DNA of 64,000 nucleotides, taken from the NCBI GenBank assembly GCA_949152475.1, contig OX424561.1:9300001-9364000 (forward strand), written 5' to 3'. Position 1 is the stretch's first letter, and each line of letters begins with the position of its first letter. The position numbers were made by a program, and so were the translations under genes. Source of the stretch: Terebella lapidaria (taxonomy: Eukaryota > Annelida > Polychaeta > Terebellida > Terebellidae). Positions 42,948 through 54,226 of the stretch are shown in pieces. The notes beneath the pieces were generated by a model. It had not been told where the DNA came from. It searched no databases and saw only the letters and a program-made list of their open reading frames with translations.

Positions 42948-44193
42948 CTTCCCATACCCGTACATCAGATTTTCACAATATGAGGAGAAAGTGTGGAAAT
43001 ATTGCGGAATCTGCTAAATTCCAATGTTTTCCGCACTTTGTGATTGATATTGTGCTGAATTTTCTTTGTAGTGTGGAAAAACTGTGTTAATTCAGGACTC
43101 TGTTAATTTCGGATGCGGGAATTCACCTTACATTGTGGAAATCATGTCGAAAAGTAAGACTCTGTCATTTTGTGATGCGGAAATTATGCGGAATTGGAAG
43201 ACTTTGTTACTTTGACTTGCGGAACTTTTATGTACTAGAAAAAATAACTCTGCCATTTTGGTGATGTGGACAACATGCGGAAAATAAGCTTGTTCAGCAC
43301 TACAAGAGCGCATGCGTAAAAACGTAAATTTGGTGGATGAACAAAAGCATGTGACATTGTTGTCTTAAGAAAAAGCGTCAAACTTTGCAGAGATAATCCC
43401 ATTGTCTCAGATTTGAATATGAGTAAAATCAACCATATGCTTTTGTTTATCCACCAATTTCTGGAATGCTGATCTCGCTTATAATGTGTATTTCTCCCAT
43501 CTTAGATCAGCTATTTATGCTGTTGCCATGACATTCCATGGGTCACCCGGGCAACTCTACTGTTCAAGTTGTTCCTCGTGCTGACTTCATTCATTGCAAC
43601 AAGTTTTCTTAATTTTACATCAGTTCTGATCTAGACTTCAAGCAGTATAATGTACAGTGGATGTACGAAGCAAGATGTTCAGTGAAGGCCAGGCTAAGAT
43701 CATATTGTTTGATTGACTCGAATAATGAGGTAGCCTACACAGATTCTGTGTAGGCTACAGAAGCTCCATCTGCTGGGCTAACGTAGAACTCCCATCTGGT
43801 TGATTGACATTGACTTACAGCAACATCCCACCACTTTCTTCCAAGTCACGGAAAGACACGTGAGCTGCAAATGGATACTGTACAGTAGGGTCTACAAGAT
43901 TTGAAACAGAATCTGTCATGGCCGATTCCGCATACATGTGTGGAAAATAGTGGAAATTATTCCACACATGAGTACTATGTGTGGAAATATGTGGTAATTG
44001 ACCGAACAAATTTACGCACTATTCCACAGCCATTTTTTATCATAATTCCCAAATTCCCGCAACTTTTCTGCGTTCTAATACTCAACTGTGTGGAAAGCTG
44101 TGGAAATTAGGATGGGGAAAAAGTGTGGAAAGTATGCGGAAAACATGTGGAATTCCGCATCTTATGCGGAAATCTGATGTACGGGAAGGTAAA
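42948..44193. mobile_element. 1.25-kb foldback element rich in gtggaaat / tgcggaa motifs
   Basis: The left end ccttcccatacccgtacatc with agatttt (42948) pairs with the right end aaatctgatgtacgggaagg (44168-44187). Inside, gtgtggaaat, atgcggaa and their reverse complements (attccaca, ttccgca) recur more than fifteen times in both orientations. No protein. Confidence 0.75.
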
Positions 44194-44402
44194 CATTTGA
44201 ACACGTATGCAAGAGGCGTGCTACAAATATCACATTTTCAAATGTGTGTTTTCGTTGTCAATATCATTATTAAGGTTTCTTATCTCTTAGCATTCATGCC
44301 GCAAATACTGGTATACTTCATTCATTCATTCATTCACGACTATACTCCGATTTTTCTAACTTGTTCACAGCGGTCTTTGACGATATCTTTGCGATGTTAG
44401 AT

Positions 44403-44850
44403 GGTATCGTTCTATAACTTGGCATACTTCACCTCGAAGACAAACGGCAATTTTCTACCAAATTTCAGACTTCTATCGCAATAATTGAAGAAGTTGGCAA
44501 ATCTACCCAATGTTAAATTTCAGCCAAAAACGGGATCTCGAGAATCTCAGCTTATTCGAGGAGTTGATCCTGTTTACATCCATCAGATTCGGAGTATTGT
44601 TGTAATTTTAGACCAGAAGACACATTGGGGTGTATTCTACACAAACATGCTCTTTTTGAAAGACTGCGCCAATACAAAACCGAGCAAATGCACAAAATTG
44701 TGTGCGGACCCAGAAATTAAATGACAGGACTAAATTTAACATTGGGGTAGATTGCCAACTTTTTGAATTTTCGTGACAGAAGTCTGAAATTCGGTAGATA
44801 ATTGCCGTTTGACACCCAGATGAAGTATGCCAAGTTATAGAACGATAACA
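44403..44850. mobile_element. 450-bp foldback element
   Basis: atcgttctataacttggcat (44408) pairs with its reverse complement atgccaagttatagaacgat (44827-44846). aagaagttggcaaatctacc..aatgttaaattt (near 44490) pairs with 44725-44775. The core shares the ttggcaatct..ttaaatttcag block with the foldback at 31588-33112, so the two are probably one family. Confidence 0.75.
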
Positions 44851-45244
44851 TTCAGCATGGCAAAAATATCAGCGAAAAACTGTGTAAACGTGTTAAAAAA
44901 ATCAGAGTATATACTTCGTTTGGGCTATAGCTCTGCAAGTCCGGAATGGATCTGGTGGGATTTTTTATACATGCCCACAACGTTGCTCCATTGCCAAGTT
45001 GAATATAAAACCGATTGTTTTAGAGATCCAGAACGTTATACACCATTTAGCAAAAATAATTCACATAGCGTGTTAGGTTCCCCATGGTTAAATCAATTAT
45101 CATAGAACAACAAATGTCTACCTACACTTTTGGTGTTAATTTGCTGCTCAAATTGGCATGTTCTGTATCACTCGCAGTGGAAGTACATGGGATATTGAAG
45201 AAATTGATTGCCATCCACATTAATAACGTCTCTGACCGACAATT

Positions 45245-45372
45245 AGATACCACGATGGAACCGACTTCGGTTATGACCACATTATGACCACGAGGATACC
45301 ATCGGGCCCACCCGCCCACCCCCGGACATCTGCCCAGTATGCCACGTGGCAATCATAATGACATGTCTAAAT
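45245..45372 (+). pseudogene. Degenerate copy of secreted-peptide exon 2
   Basis: gataccacgatggaaccgac, ggttatgaccacat and gaggataccatcgggcccac align in order with 39178-39250. The frame hits a stop within accacattatgacc, and the 18-bp repeat is reduced to one unit. Sequence upstream of the exon is unlike the exon 2 acceptor region, and no matching exon 1 is seen. aataaa at about 45370 matches the polyadenylation signal position. It is a partial duplication about 6 kb downstream, now dead. Confidence 0.75.
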
Positions 45373-47560
45373 AAAATATTGGATATTTGACTTCACGATT
45401 TTCTATCAATATTCGTGAATCTTGAGCGTGGAACCACAAAAAAACAGGAAGTTTTCTGCCTACTGGCCCGAATGAGCTGATACGTCGAGTTTATGTGCCC
45501 GATCGACATAATTAAGATTGAGTATCGAGCACGATCCACGTAATTTCAATGGTTTCATACCACGTGCAATTTTGGTTCATATCTTGGCCGTTTCATAACA
45601 AACTTACATGGAATTTGGAATATATATTCTGTATATATCTATGAAGCTGACATGAATAAGAGATTGAAGATTTCATCGATAACTTAGTATATAAATGGAG
45701 TTGAATGTTGCTTGAACAAATGTAACTTATGTTGCGTACACGAAGCATTACATGGTGTAGTTTCTTAACTGCAGCGAGTGCAGATATCCGTGATCAATAA
45801 CCTACCCTTAAATTTTGAGTATCCCATCGATAATCATGTCAAATTGATGCGCAAATGTGTATATCTATGGCGATCCCGTGAAAATGTCTTGTGCCGCTGG
45901 TTAGTGAAGCGCTAAGTACAGATCAGCGGATTATTCGTATGGCAAATACCGTCAATGCTCAGCTGTCGAGAACGTTGTACTCAGGAGTGAGATGTTGTTG
46001 TGATTTTGGTTCTATACTGCACTTAGAAAATATTAGAGTTGCTGAATTCTTGATGTAGTTTGCGGTTGAGTTTACAATGCCAACGGATATAGACGTCATT
46101 AATACGATTGACAATTAATTTCTTTTGCCCAGTGTATTTTCAATGCGGATGATATATAACATGCTATTTTCACCATCAAACTCCCATCAAGTGTTTAGGT
46201 AAATCCCAAAACAGGCAGTAGGTTATTGTTCTATGATATGTAATCTAACCATAGTCAAGAAACTGTACCCTAAAACGCTGTCAGTTTTCTATGTAAGTTA
46301 CATTTGATTGGCGGTGTATAACGTTCAGGATCTGTATGAATATCGACTGGGTCTTCAATATGGCCATTGGACACCCATTGTAGTCCTGGATAAAACCAAC
46401 ACAACAAATTTCAGCGCAATCTATTACCAAACTGCAGAGTTATAGGCCAAACAAAACATACCAGAATTCTGCTTGAAAGGCATGGATCCTGACTGATAAG
46501 CATCCTTAATGAACCTTGTTATGAATTTCCCTTTTCAATTCGTTCATTTCAGATTTTTCGGCCATTCATCATGTTCATTACTCCTAACTCAAGTCTGTCT
46601 GATCATGTTCTCTGATTCCGTGTAAGAATGGCATATCGGGCCATTATTTTATGCATGGCGATTGTTTGGTTTGAATTGCCGAGAAGCCCGTAGAAGGCCC
46701 GAAATGTGTTAATTAGCTATTGGATGCCACACACTTCCAAATAGGGCTCAAGCTTGTTTCGTTAGTACGAAGACACAATGAAGAATTTTGGTGGCTTTGA
46801 GTTTGAATCAAGATGTTCTTGAGTGTGGTCATTGTTATGGTATTGCAAGAGGAAAGCCTTCAAGATAGAAGCCAGGTTGTGTATTATCATAATAGAAATT
46901 TATACTTGCATCTTTCAGCAATATTGCACTTGATCGGAGATGCCCACTTAGGAACATTCTGACGACTCATAACGTGAAATATCATTACGCAGAGAATTCC
47001 CTGTCACCCTGACAGAATGTTATTGTTATTATTTTTCGTCTTGTTGTTGAGGAGATTGTCTAAAAAAACATTATAAATTCTAGTATTCATGTCTCACACG
47101 GGTTCTATACACACATGATCATTCAATCCGCATAACCGGATTTTAGATGCTCACAAGAGGTATGCACTGCTGGATTATTCCATGCAATAGTGGAAGTTAC
47201 TGAAAATATTGATGAAATTTAATTTTCATTTCCTTGCATCATTTAATTTGAAAGAGTCAGATAGTTCCAGACTCAAACTCAGTTGCTTGACCATATGTCG
47301 GATGTACTTGATCGATGTAAAAGAGAATTTGAACGCTGGACCAGCTGATAGTGAAATCCTTTTCATGCGATTATCAAGATATATTCTCTGATGTGATGGT
47401 CCAGGAGACTAATGGTCCGAGGTCGCATCACCTAATGCAGTACATGTGGTTGGCGAATCATGCAACTGTTTCAGAACAAAGGGTACCAGAGAGGGCTGTT
47501 GTTTTGAGATCTCCTATTTGAAAATTTCATCTGAAACCAGTTCTCGGACGTTGTCGTGAA
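45373..47560. other. Unassigned AT-rich stretch
   Basis: I see no gene, repeat copy or strong structure in these 2.2 kb. Confidence 0.4.
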
Positions 47561-47569
47561 GGACATATA

Positions 47570-47702
47570 TTGTCTCCATATGCTCCATATATTGAAAAAA
47601 AAATACAATTGGAAAATGTCAACTCCGTTAAATTTCTTGGTATGTTTATAGATGAAACTCTGGATTGGCAAATGCACATTGCATATTGTGAGAGAAATTC
47701 AC
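47570..47702 (+). pseudogene. LINE reverse-transcriptase thumb fragment
   Basis: NSVKFLGMFIDETLDWQMHI matches the conserved VKFLG..ID..L.W..HI segment that follows the RT palm in non-LTR elements. Compare TKFLGIYIDECLSWKYHINY in the LINE at 54227-55405. It is cut at 47700 by the next element. Confidence 0.75.
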
Positions 47703-48735
47703 CAAGGGCTAACAAAGTTTACCGGACATATATGTATTTTAGATATTGGCCGTCTGTCCCATGACCTTGAAAATAAGATCATTGGCCAATTCAAGGTCAC
47801 GAAATTATTCAGCATATATCATTTCAGCATATATCATTTCATATATCATTTGTATGTCCACAATTGATTCCTAAGCTGTGAAGTTGATAATAAGTGATAT
47901 ATTAGCCAATCTGACCTTGAAAATAAGGTCAGAGATCAAGTTTAATGTCATGAGAGTATTCAGCATATTTCCAATATGTTCACAATTGACTCCTAAGCTG
48001 TAAAGTCGACAATACGCGATATATTAGCAACTTTGTTCTCTGTTTTTTGGAAGAGGTCAAATTCAAGGTCACCAAAATACTCAGCATATATCATTCCCTA
48101 TATGTTCACTATGTAATCTTAAGCTGTAAAGTCGATGATAAACGATATATTAACCATTTCGTTCTCTGACCTTGAAAATGAGGTCAAAGTTGAAATTCAA
48201 GGTCACCGAAATATTCGGCATATATCATTTTCTATATGTTCACTATGGATTTCTAAGCTGTACAGTCGATAACAAGCGAGATATTAGCCATTTTGAGCTC
48301 TGACCTTGAAAATAAAGTCAAAGGTCAAGTTCAAGGTCATGAGAATATCCAGAATATCCAGTATATATGTCCACAATTTATTCCTATTGATGAAGTCAAA
48401 TGTCAAATTCAAGGTCACGAGAATATACAGCATACATGATTGCGTATATGTTCACAATTGATTCCTAATCTCTACTCTCAATATTGAAGTGTAAGTGGGA
48501 TATTAGTAATAACGTGCCCATCATAAAGCATTGGAGTATTTAACATGGGAAAGTCCCATTTGGGTCAAGTTTGGACCAAATGGCCTACTTCGAGTGATTC
48601 AAGGGCAACGGAATTCATACACGTCACAAGGGGACATATGAGAAGTCTTATACATCAATTAAATAAAAACTTACTGAACAGATATTGAGAAAAAGACCGT
48701 CAAATCCCAAATTGGCCGATTTTCGTCAAAATGGC
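47700..48735 (+). mobile_element. 134-bp-unit element, short copy
   Basis: The head accaagggctaacaaagttt then accggacat (47701) is followed by about five units with variable spacing (gaccttgaaaat, caaggtca, ttcctaagctg). The tail follows: cataaagcattggagtattt and acatgggaaagtcccatttg at 48544. The right end with the GAC tract is missing. It inserted next to or within LINE fragment sequence. Confidence 0.75.
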
Positions 48736-48739
48736 AGTT

Positions 48740-49030
48740 CATGACAGTTTCACAAGTTCATCTAATGTCAACAATATTGTGATGTTTGACCCTTTTAGGT
48801 CTTTCAGGGCCATGCTGATCAACAGACTCGAAACGAATGACTCCAAAACTGAATGTCTACAGGTATATGTGATCCCAAGGCGCCATATCACTGACATAGA
48901 TGAAGTGTCATTCATTGTTGGAGAATCAGTGATCGAACCAAAAAGTGTCGTCACCAACTTGAGCGTTACACTTGACAGACACATGAAAATGGATGAACAC
49001 ATCAATAAAGTCACACGTTGCCATGTTTGA
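48740..49030 (+). pseudogene. LINE RT fragment (L2-like)
   Basis: The open frame ends NDSKTECLQVYVIPRR, GESVIEPKSVVTNLSVTLDR and HMKMDEHINKV. This is the N-x-x-KTE..(V)..NLGV.LD..M.M..HI pattern of L2-type RT thumb regions. The RT palm is absent. Confidence 0.75.
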
Positions 49031-49404
49031 AACACATTTATTGCATGGAAGCAGAACAAGAACTGACAAATCAAAGGGCTGTGCAAGCCTCAACAACTTT
49101 GTAATCATAGAGTGTGACCAATACTGTAAATCATGAGTATTACTGTACACTGAGTGATATGGCTATGGCAGAGTAATTCTAAATACAGAGTGATGCCAAA
49201 AGTATTTACCGGTACTTGGAAGTGACTGGATAACAACATATTACACACGTACTGCTTACTTTCATCTGCGAAGAATCGGCAAGATAAAGGAGCATCTCGA
49301 GACTCCCAAGAGTTGTCTGCTCCACAGTCATATCCCGACTGGACTATCATAATGGCCTCTTAGCTGATTACCATTGACTCCTAAGCTGTAAAGTCGATAA
49401 GGTT
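49031..49404. other. Gap between LINE fragments with a scrap of the 134-bp unit
   Basis: gactcctaagctgtaaagtcgata at 49376-49399 is a piece of the 134-bp unit. The rest is unassigned. Confidence 0.5.
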
Positions 49405-49830
49405 TCATGCGAACGACTCGTGCATGCGTATGTGTCGTTTAAGATCGACTACTGCAACAGTTTTTTGTACGGGCTGCCATCCGAGAAGCTTGACACTATT
49501 CAACGCATCCAGGCCACCTCCTTCCAGTCCACATTGTCAGTGCCACGAACCAAGAACAATACATATGGTGGTCGTGCCTTCCAATTCTGTGTCCCGTGCC
49601 TCTGGAACAAACTTCCTGTTGAAATTAAGAACTGCAACATTATTGTCAATTTTAAATCCAAACTCAGAACTCATCTTTTTAAATCTGCTACCCAAACTAA
49701 GTCATGTTTATCCACCTTTATTCACGTATATGTCTATGTGTTAAGCGCTGCGAGATCTTATTTATTTTATGCGCGCTATAAAATAAACTTATTATTATTA
49801 TTATTGTTATTATTATTATTATTATTAGTG
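49405..49830 (+). pseudogene. L2-like LINE C-terminus and 3' end with ATT tail
   Basis: LVHAYVSFKIDYCNSFLYGL, EKLDTIQRIQ, then after an internal deletion YGGRAFQFCVPCLWNKLPVE and FKSKLRTHLFK. This is the usual C-terminal order of L2/CR1-type ORF2. It ends with atgcgcgctataaaataaac and (att)n at 49788-49827, the expected 3' terminus. Confidence 0.85.
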
Positions 49831-50300
49831 GATCAGAATCCACAATTCGAAAACTCCAAATCATCCAGAATAATGCAGCCCGTATGATCACCACAACTCC
49901 AAAGACAGATCACATCACACCGATCTTGAAGAGCCTGCACTGACTTCCAGTCAAACAGCGGGTAATGTCTGCCTCAAGGAGATTTTCACCCTCTACCAGC
50001 CATCCAGGGCGCTCCGCTCCGCTCGTGATCCTTTCAAACTTGTGTTGGATCGTGTATCTCGACACCATGGCTCATATCCTTTCTCGGTATATGATGAGAA
50101 TGAATAAACTGTGGAATGAACTTCCTGCTACGCGGGTTGGTAGGTTTTCTTTACATAGCCGATACACAGCCTTTAGTGCAGCAATCACAGCTTTTTCTTC
50201 AAACATCCTGTGGTGCATCACTCGTAATCGGTTGGCAGCAGCCTCTTCTTTTAATTGCCAGTTGATGATCAGTCTTCACATGTCTGAAAGTGAGTACAGT
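49831..50300 (+). pseudogene. Second L2-like LINE C-terminal fragment
   Basis: IRKLQIIQNNAARMITTTPK and TDHITPILKSLH are the segment deleted from the preceding fragment. LRSARDPFKL-like and HGSY-FSVYDENE..LWNELP sequences follow, with frameshifts. This is therefore a different copy, truncated at 5' exactly after the ATT tail of the first. Confidence 0.75.
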
Positions 50301-51244
50301 TAAAAATGAATGACACTAACTGCAAATGTTGTGATGTAATTTGTAAACCTATTTTATTTTTTAGCCATAAACATATTATTTCTATAGTAATGTTCAATAT
50401 ATACTATTTATCAAAAGTATAAAATAAAGGTGCAATATATTTTTTTCTATTCCATACATATTTGGGCAATGCTTATCAACGAGTACTGCATTTATTGTGA
50501 TGGAAAACAAGTTGATATGGCCGAATTATAGATGATAATCGAGATGCTTCTGAAACAAAATGTGCCTGAAATTATCGATGTCATTATCGATGTTACTATC
50601 AACGTTAGAACCTTTGACTGCAGTTTGCATGCTGAATGGGATCGCATTCTTCAAGCCGACCTGAAAAGAAGTACAGGTTAGGCTTTACTTATCGATTAGC
50701 ATACCGAAGTGATTCTAGACTTTCGATGAAGAGTATATAATTATGTGTCGAATTCAAAAATATTTTTAGCATTCAGAAGTTATCGCAAATTTCATTATTG
50801 ATATTGTTGGGATTTATATTATGTTGGCAGACTGTATTTTCTGTAAGATTACATTCTTGGATGCTATTGGTGGGAATTGCGGGTCAATTGACGTCTCGCT
50901 CAATTTGGACCAATTGGGTAATTTCTTACATGGAGCAAAACACTCCCCAAAATAAAACCCCCAAATACACATAACCATGGCGCTGTGTGCGTGGAAGTCA
51001 GAAACATTGGTTACCACGTTATGGAAGATCCCGCTGCAACTCTAAATACGCGATTTTGGTTCTGATAACGCGATCATGATGCGCATGCAGACTACCAATT
51101 GCAAAGTGCGAAATGCCTTTTAAAAACGCGAAAAAATCGCATAATCGCACCCTGAAATGAACACATCTCTATGATCTTTGAGGTGCTCAAATTATGTGCA
51201 TGTATATGTTTTGTTACGACCATTATCTCTGATGTACATAATTT
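50301..51244. other. Unassigned stretch
   Basis: No gene or repeat recognized. The frames here are short. Confidence 0.4.
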
Positions 51245-51250
51245 GGAATA

Positions 51251-51293
51251 AGCTATCTATCTATCTAGCTCCCCACCTCCCCATCTATCTATA
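51251..51293 (+). repeat. (CTAT)n microsatellite
   Basis: ctatctatctatctagctcc, then atctatctatag. It is interrupted and short. Confidence 0.8.
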
Positions 51294-51479
51294 GTTTCAG
51301 TTTTATTGATGACACCTTCATCGCAACCTGTCGCCCCCAATATAGTCAAAACGATGTGTATAATGGTAAAGATAGAAAGCAAGGCTTCAAGTACCAATCC
51401 CTAGTTCTTCACAAAGGCTTACTAGTATGCTAAAGTCACATTTGCAACGATGCGTACGACGATGAGGATATGATCAAAC

Positions 51480-52260
51480 ACTCTCTGATATGATGCCCGA
51501 AAAGGCTGAAATTTGGCCATATCGACCGGTCACCCACAGAGCGCCTGAGGATCATCCTTGACTATCGCACAACAATTGTACATCGTAGACACGTCGGTGG
51601 AGGCATCGGAAGAAAATAACGCAGAGTTATTTCTTGCGGCGACCGTGGAAAAAATGACATCGGTAGTGAATCGCTAGCACGCCTGCCGGCGACCGGCCAG
51701 AGCTCCTTCAGATGCCCACCAGGTGTGGGTAGCTCACAAGGCGATCACTGCATGAATGTCCGGAAAGTGCTCTTTAGATAATCGGCCGATTTGTACATAC
51801 CAGACGTTCACCAAGCAGGTATCAGTTGGGTATCATGCAGTCTCCGGTAAGGCATCTTTGGTTGGTCAGTATTTCTTGAAATTCCTAAAATTTGGACGGA
51901 CACGGTGAAGACACGCGATCGGGGGTGACTGTAGCGGTCACCGGCGGACAATGCCTGGTGGTTTCATGACCACTCGAAAGATATGGGAAAGATGCCTGAC
52001 AAACTATCATCGGCGGCCGGAATATATGTAAATACCACGGATGTCCCGACATCGGCTGACGACCTGAAGAAATGTGACCCAGGCATTAATAGAGAATCTC
52101 TATGGCCCAGTGGAAGGTCGGCGGATTGATGCTACTTTGCTTCGAGAGTCAGAAATTTTGGGAAAAATCTGAAATTTTTGGAAAGTTCCAGAACTGCAGA
52201 CTTCACTCCGTTAGTAATCGGCGGTGACAAAACATAGGGAATTTATCGTCGACTCATCAC
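51480..52260. other. Unexplained GC-richer island
   Basis: The base composition is clearly more GC-rich than the surroundings, with many CG dinucleotides (gcctgccggcgaccggccag, gcggtcaccggcggacaatg). There is no long open frame on either strand and no copy elsewhere in the window. It may be a decayed gene or an RNA or element of unknown type. Confidence 0.4.
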
Positions 52261-53034
52261 GCCATACAGGGGTGTCAAGTTGCCACATTGTCAGTAAATT
52301 GCCACAACTCTTGCTATCCTAATCATGCCAGTACTTATTTCGGTGTCGAATCACCTACACTCCAAGAATATCTTAGATGGACTTGTCCGTGAACAGTACA
52401 TGTTACTGGTTTGTAAAAAATGCAACGATGCAGAACTGTTACGTTGTTACGCAATTAACGCAAGGCTCAGTAATTCGCCGTACGCCATTTTCATTCCATT
52501 TGCTAGTACACTAAATGACTACTAGTATTCAACTCGTGGTGATTCTGACGATTTTCGGTCATCGCTGGAATGCACCTAAAACAATGGAAATGTGACATTG
52601 TTTTTTTTAGGTACGTACTAGTATGCAACTTGACATACGATGACATTAAACCATGCATTAGGGATAATGGTACCATAGGAGGCAACGGCATGGTCCTTGA
52701 GTATGTGTTTGTAGTTTGTTAATTGGTAAAGGGAACCAACATGGCGTACTGCGGCTTACAGAACCGTCCATAAAGGCATTTGTGGGAAACAGTTCTGTGC
52801 CTGTGATTGCTTTCATAAATGAAGATGAATATGATGACATTGAATTATCAGTTTATTTGACATAGTGCAGTATCAGTATACACACTATAAACGATATTAC
52901 TGTAAAACTGTAAAATTAAAATAAAAACTGATAGGCAGTTCAAAACTACATACACGTGCATACACATAGAGAGACTTGCGATTGGGTGTAATAACATATA
53001 TAACATATACATTTGAAGCAACCTTGATAGGAGT

Positions 53035-53145
53035 TCACAAAAATTTGTTCATCAGTCCTTGCATGAGCTCCAGTTGATGTTTCTGGACCTGTTGTTGAAG
53101 CTGGGCATGTAGTGCCATTTCCCTTGCTTGCTTGTCTACCTGTGC
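53035..53145 (-). CDS. Terminal coiled-coil exon of an unidentified gene
   Basis: After a strong acceptor (gtcctctttcag) the minus strand reads AQVDKQAREMALHAQLQQQV and QKHQLELMQGLMNKFL, then TGA at 53037-53035. Heptad spacing of hydrophobic residues and Gln/Lys richness indicate a coiled coil. The exon is phase 0, matching the donor of the upstream exon. Myb/SANT-type proteins, including those of Harbinger transposons, often end this way, but no DNA-binding part is visible here. Confidence 0.55.
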   Translation of the reverse strand, partial: AQVDKQAREMALHAQLQQQVQKHQLELMQGLMNKFL

Positions 53146-53397
53146 CTGAAAGAGGACAAATAGTACATGTAATCATTGTTTCGATGTGTACAAAGTAGCG
53201 ATGTTTATGTTTTATAAAGCACAACACTATTTTCAATCCAACATAGGTACACCGATATAAATATAATGAAGACTATCACATTATCCATGAAATTACTTAT
53301 ACAAATTTCTCTAAATATATTTGTGATCTTGTGAAGGAAATACCCTTTCAAACTGGGTCAATTGTAGTATATAATTACAGTATATAATTACTAGTAC

Positions 53398-53490
53398 CTT
53401 GCATTGTTGCTCTTGGAGGTGGAGGCGGCTCTCCTCGAGCGCCACCATCCTCTCTTCCAGTCTCCCTCCGCTTTCTGGACACCTCCACAT
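53398..53490 (-). CDS. Upstream coiled-coil exon of the same unidentified gene
   Basis: The minus strand, from a possible ATG at 53490 (the frame is open back to about 53540), gives GGRLEERMVALEESRLHLQE and QQCK, ending at donor aag|gtacta in phase 0. Joined to the next exon the helix pattern is continuous (..LHLQEQQCK-AQVDKQARE..). A second, Arg-rich frame is also open here (KRRRQNKDVWVYVEVSRKRR), so the true upstream frame is uncertain. Upstream exons are not recognized before the LINE at 53740. Confidence 0.45.
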
Positions 53491-53744
53491 ACACCCAGAC
53501 GTCCTTATTCTGTCGCCTTCTTTTCACTGTGCAGTGCATTCTTATACGCTCTGTATTCTAAAATATAATTTCATTGAGGGTGGCCCATGTTTTTGGCATT
53601 TGCACTATATTTGTGTAGCAAATCAAAATAGTAAGATTGTTTGGCAATACGTAGAAGTTTTCTGAGTTTATTCCTATAACATTTGAAGTTTGTATACGAT
53701 TTGTGGGTTTTTGGCTTGCCAAGGCTTTTACTAAGCAATTTATA

Positions 53745-53765
53745 TAGATAGATAGATAGATAGAT
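53745..53765 (+). repeat. (TAGA)n microsatellite at LINE 3' end
   Basis: tagatagatagatagattta abuts the end of the LINE 3' region. It may be the element's own tail or its target. Confidence 0.8.
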
Positions 53766-54226
53766 TTATTTTCAGCTTAGATACATAATTATATACTTGC
53801 ACATGTTAATAGATTTTACTTCAGTTCCAATAAAATTTGATAACCTTCAATAATAACAAAAATCTACATAATAATAATAATAATCGGTAATAGATCTTAA
53901 GCTGAAGGACCAAATTAGCCGAAGCTGTCTTCCATTTGGCCCTTTTGGAATACGTTTAAATTATCTCTTGACAAATCTGAGCATCAAAATAAGTACTAAA
54001 AACATAACAATAATAATAATAAATGAAACTACATAATTGGATAAAGTGAATACAAGTTTGTGTTGCTACCCAGGATGAACACCGGCGGGGACAAGGTGCC
54101 ACACAATGCGACACCAACCAGGGGAGGGAGACATTATGTGGATATAAGATTGGATCTGGACCAAATCAATTATATATATATATGCAAATGCTTCATATAT
54201 GGCTTAATGAATATGATTCTTATGAG

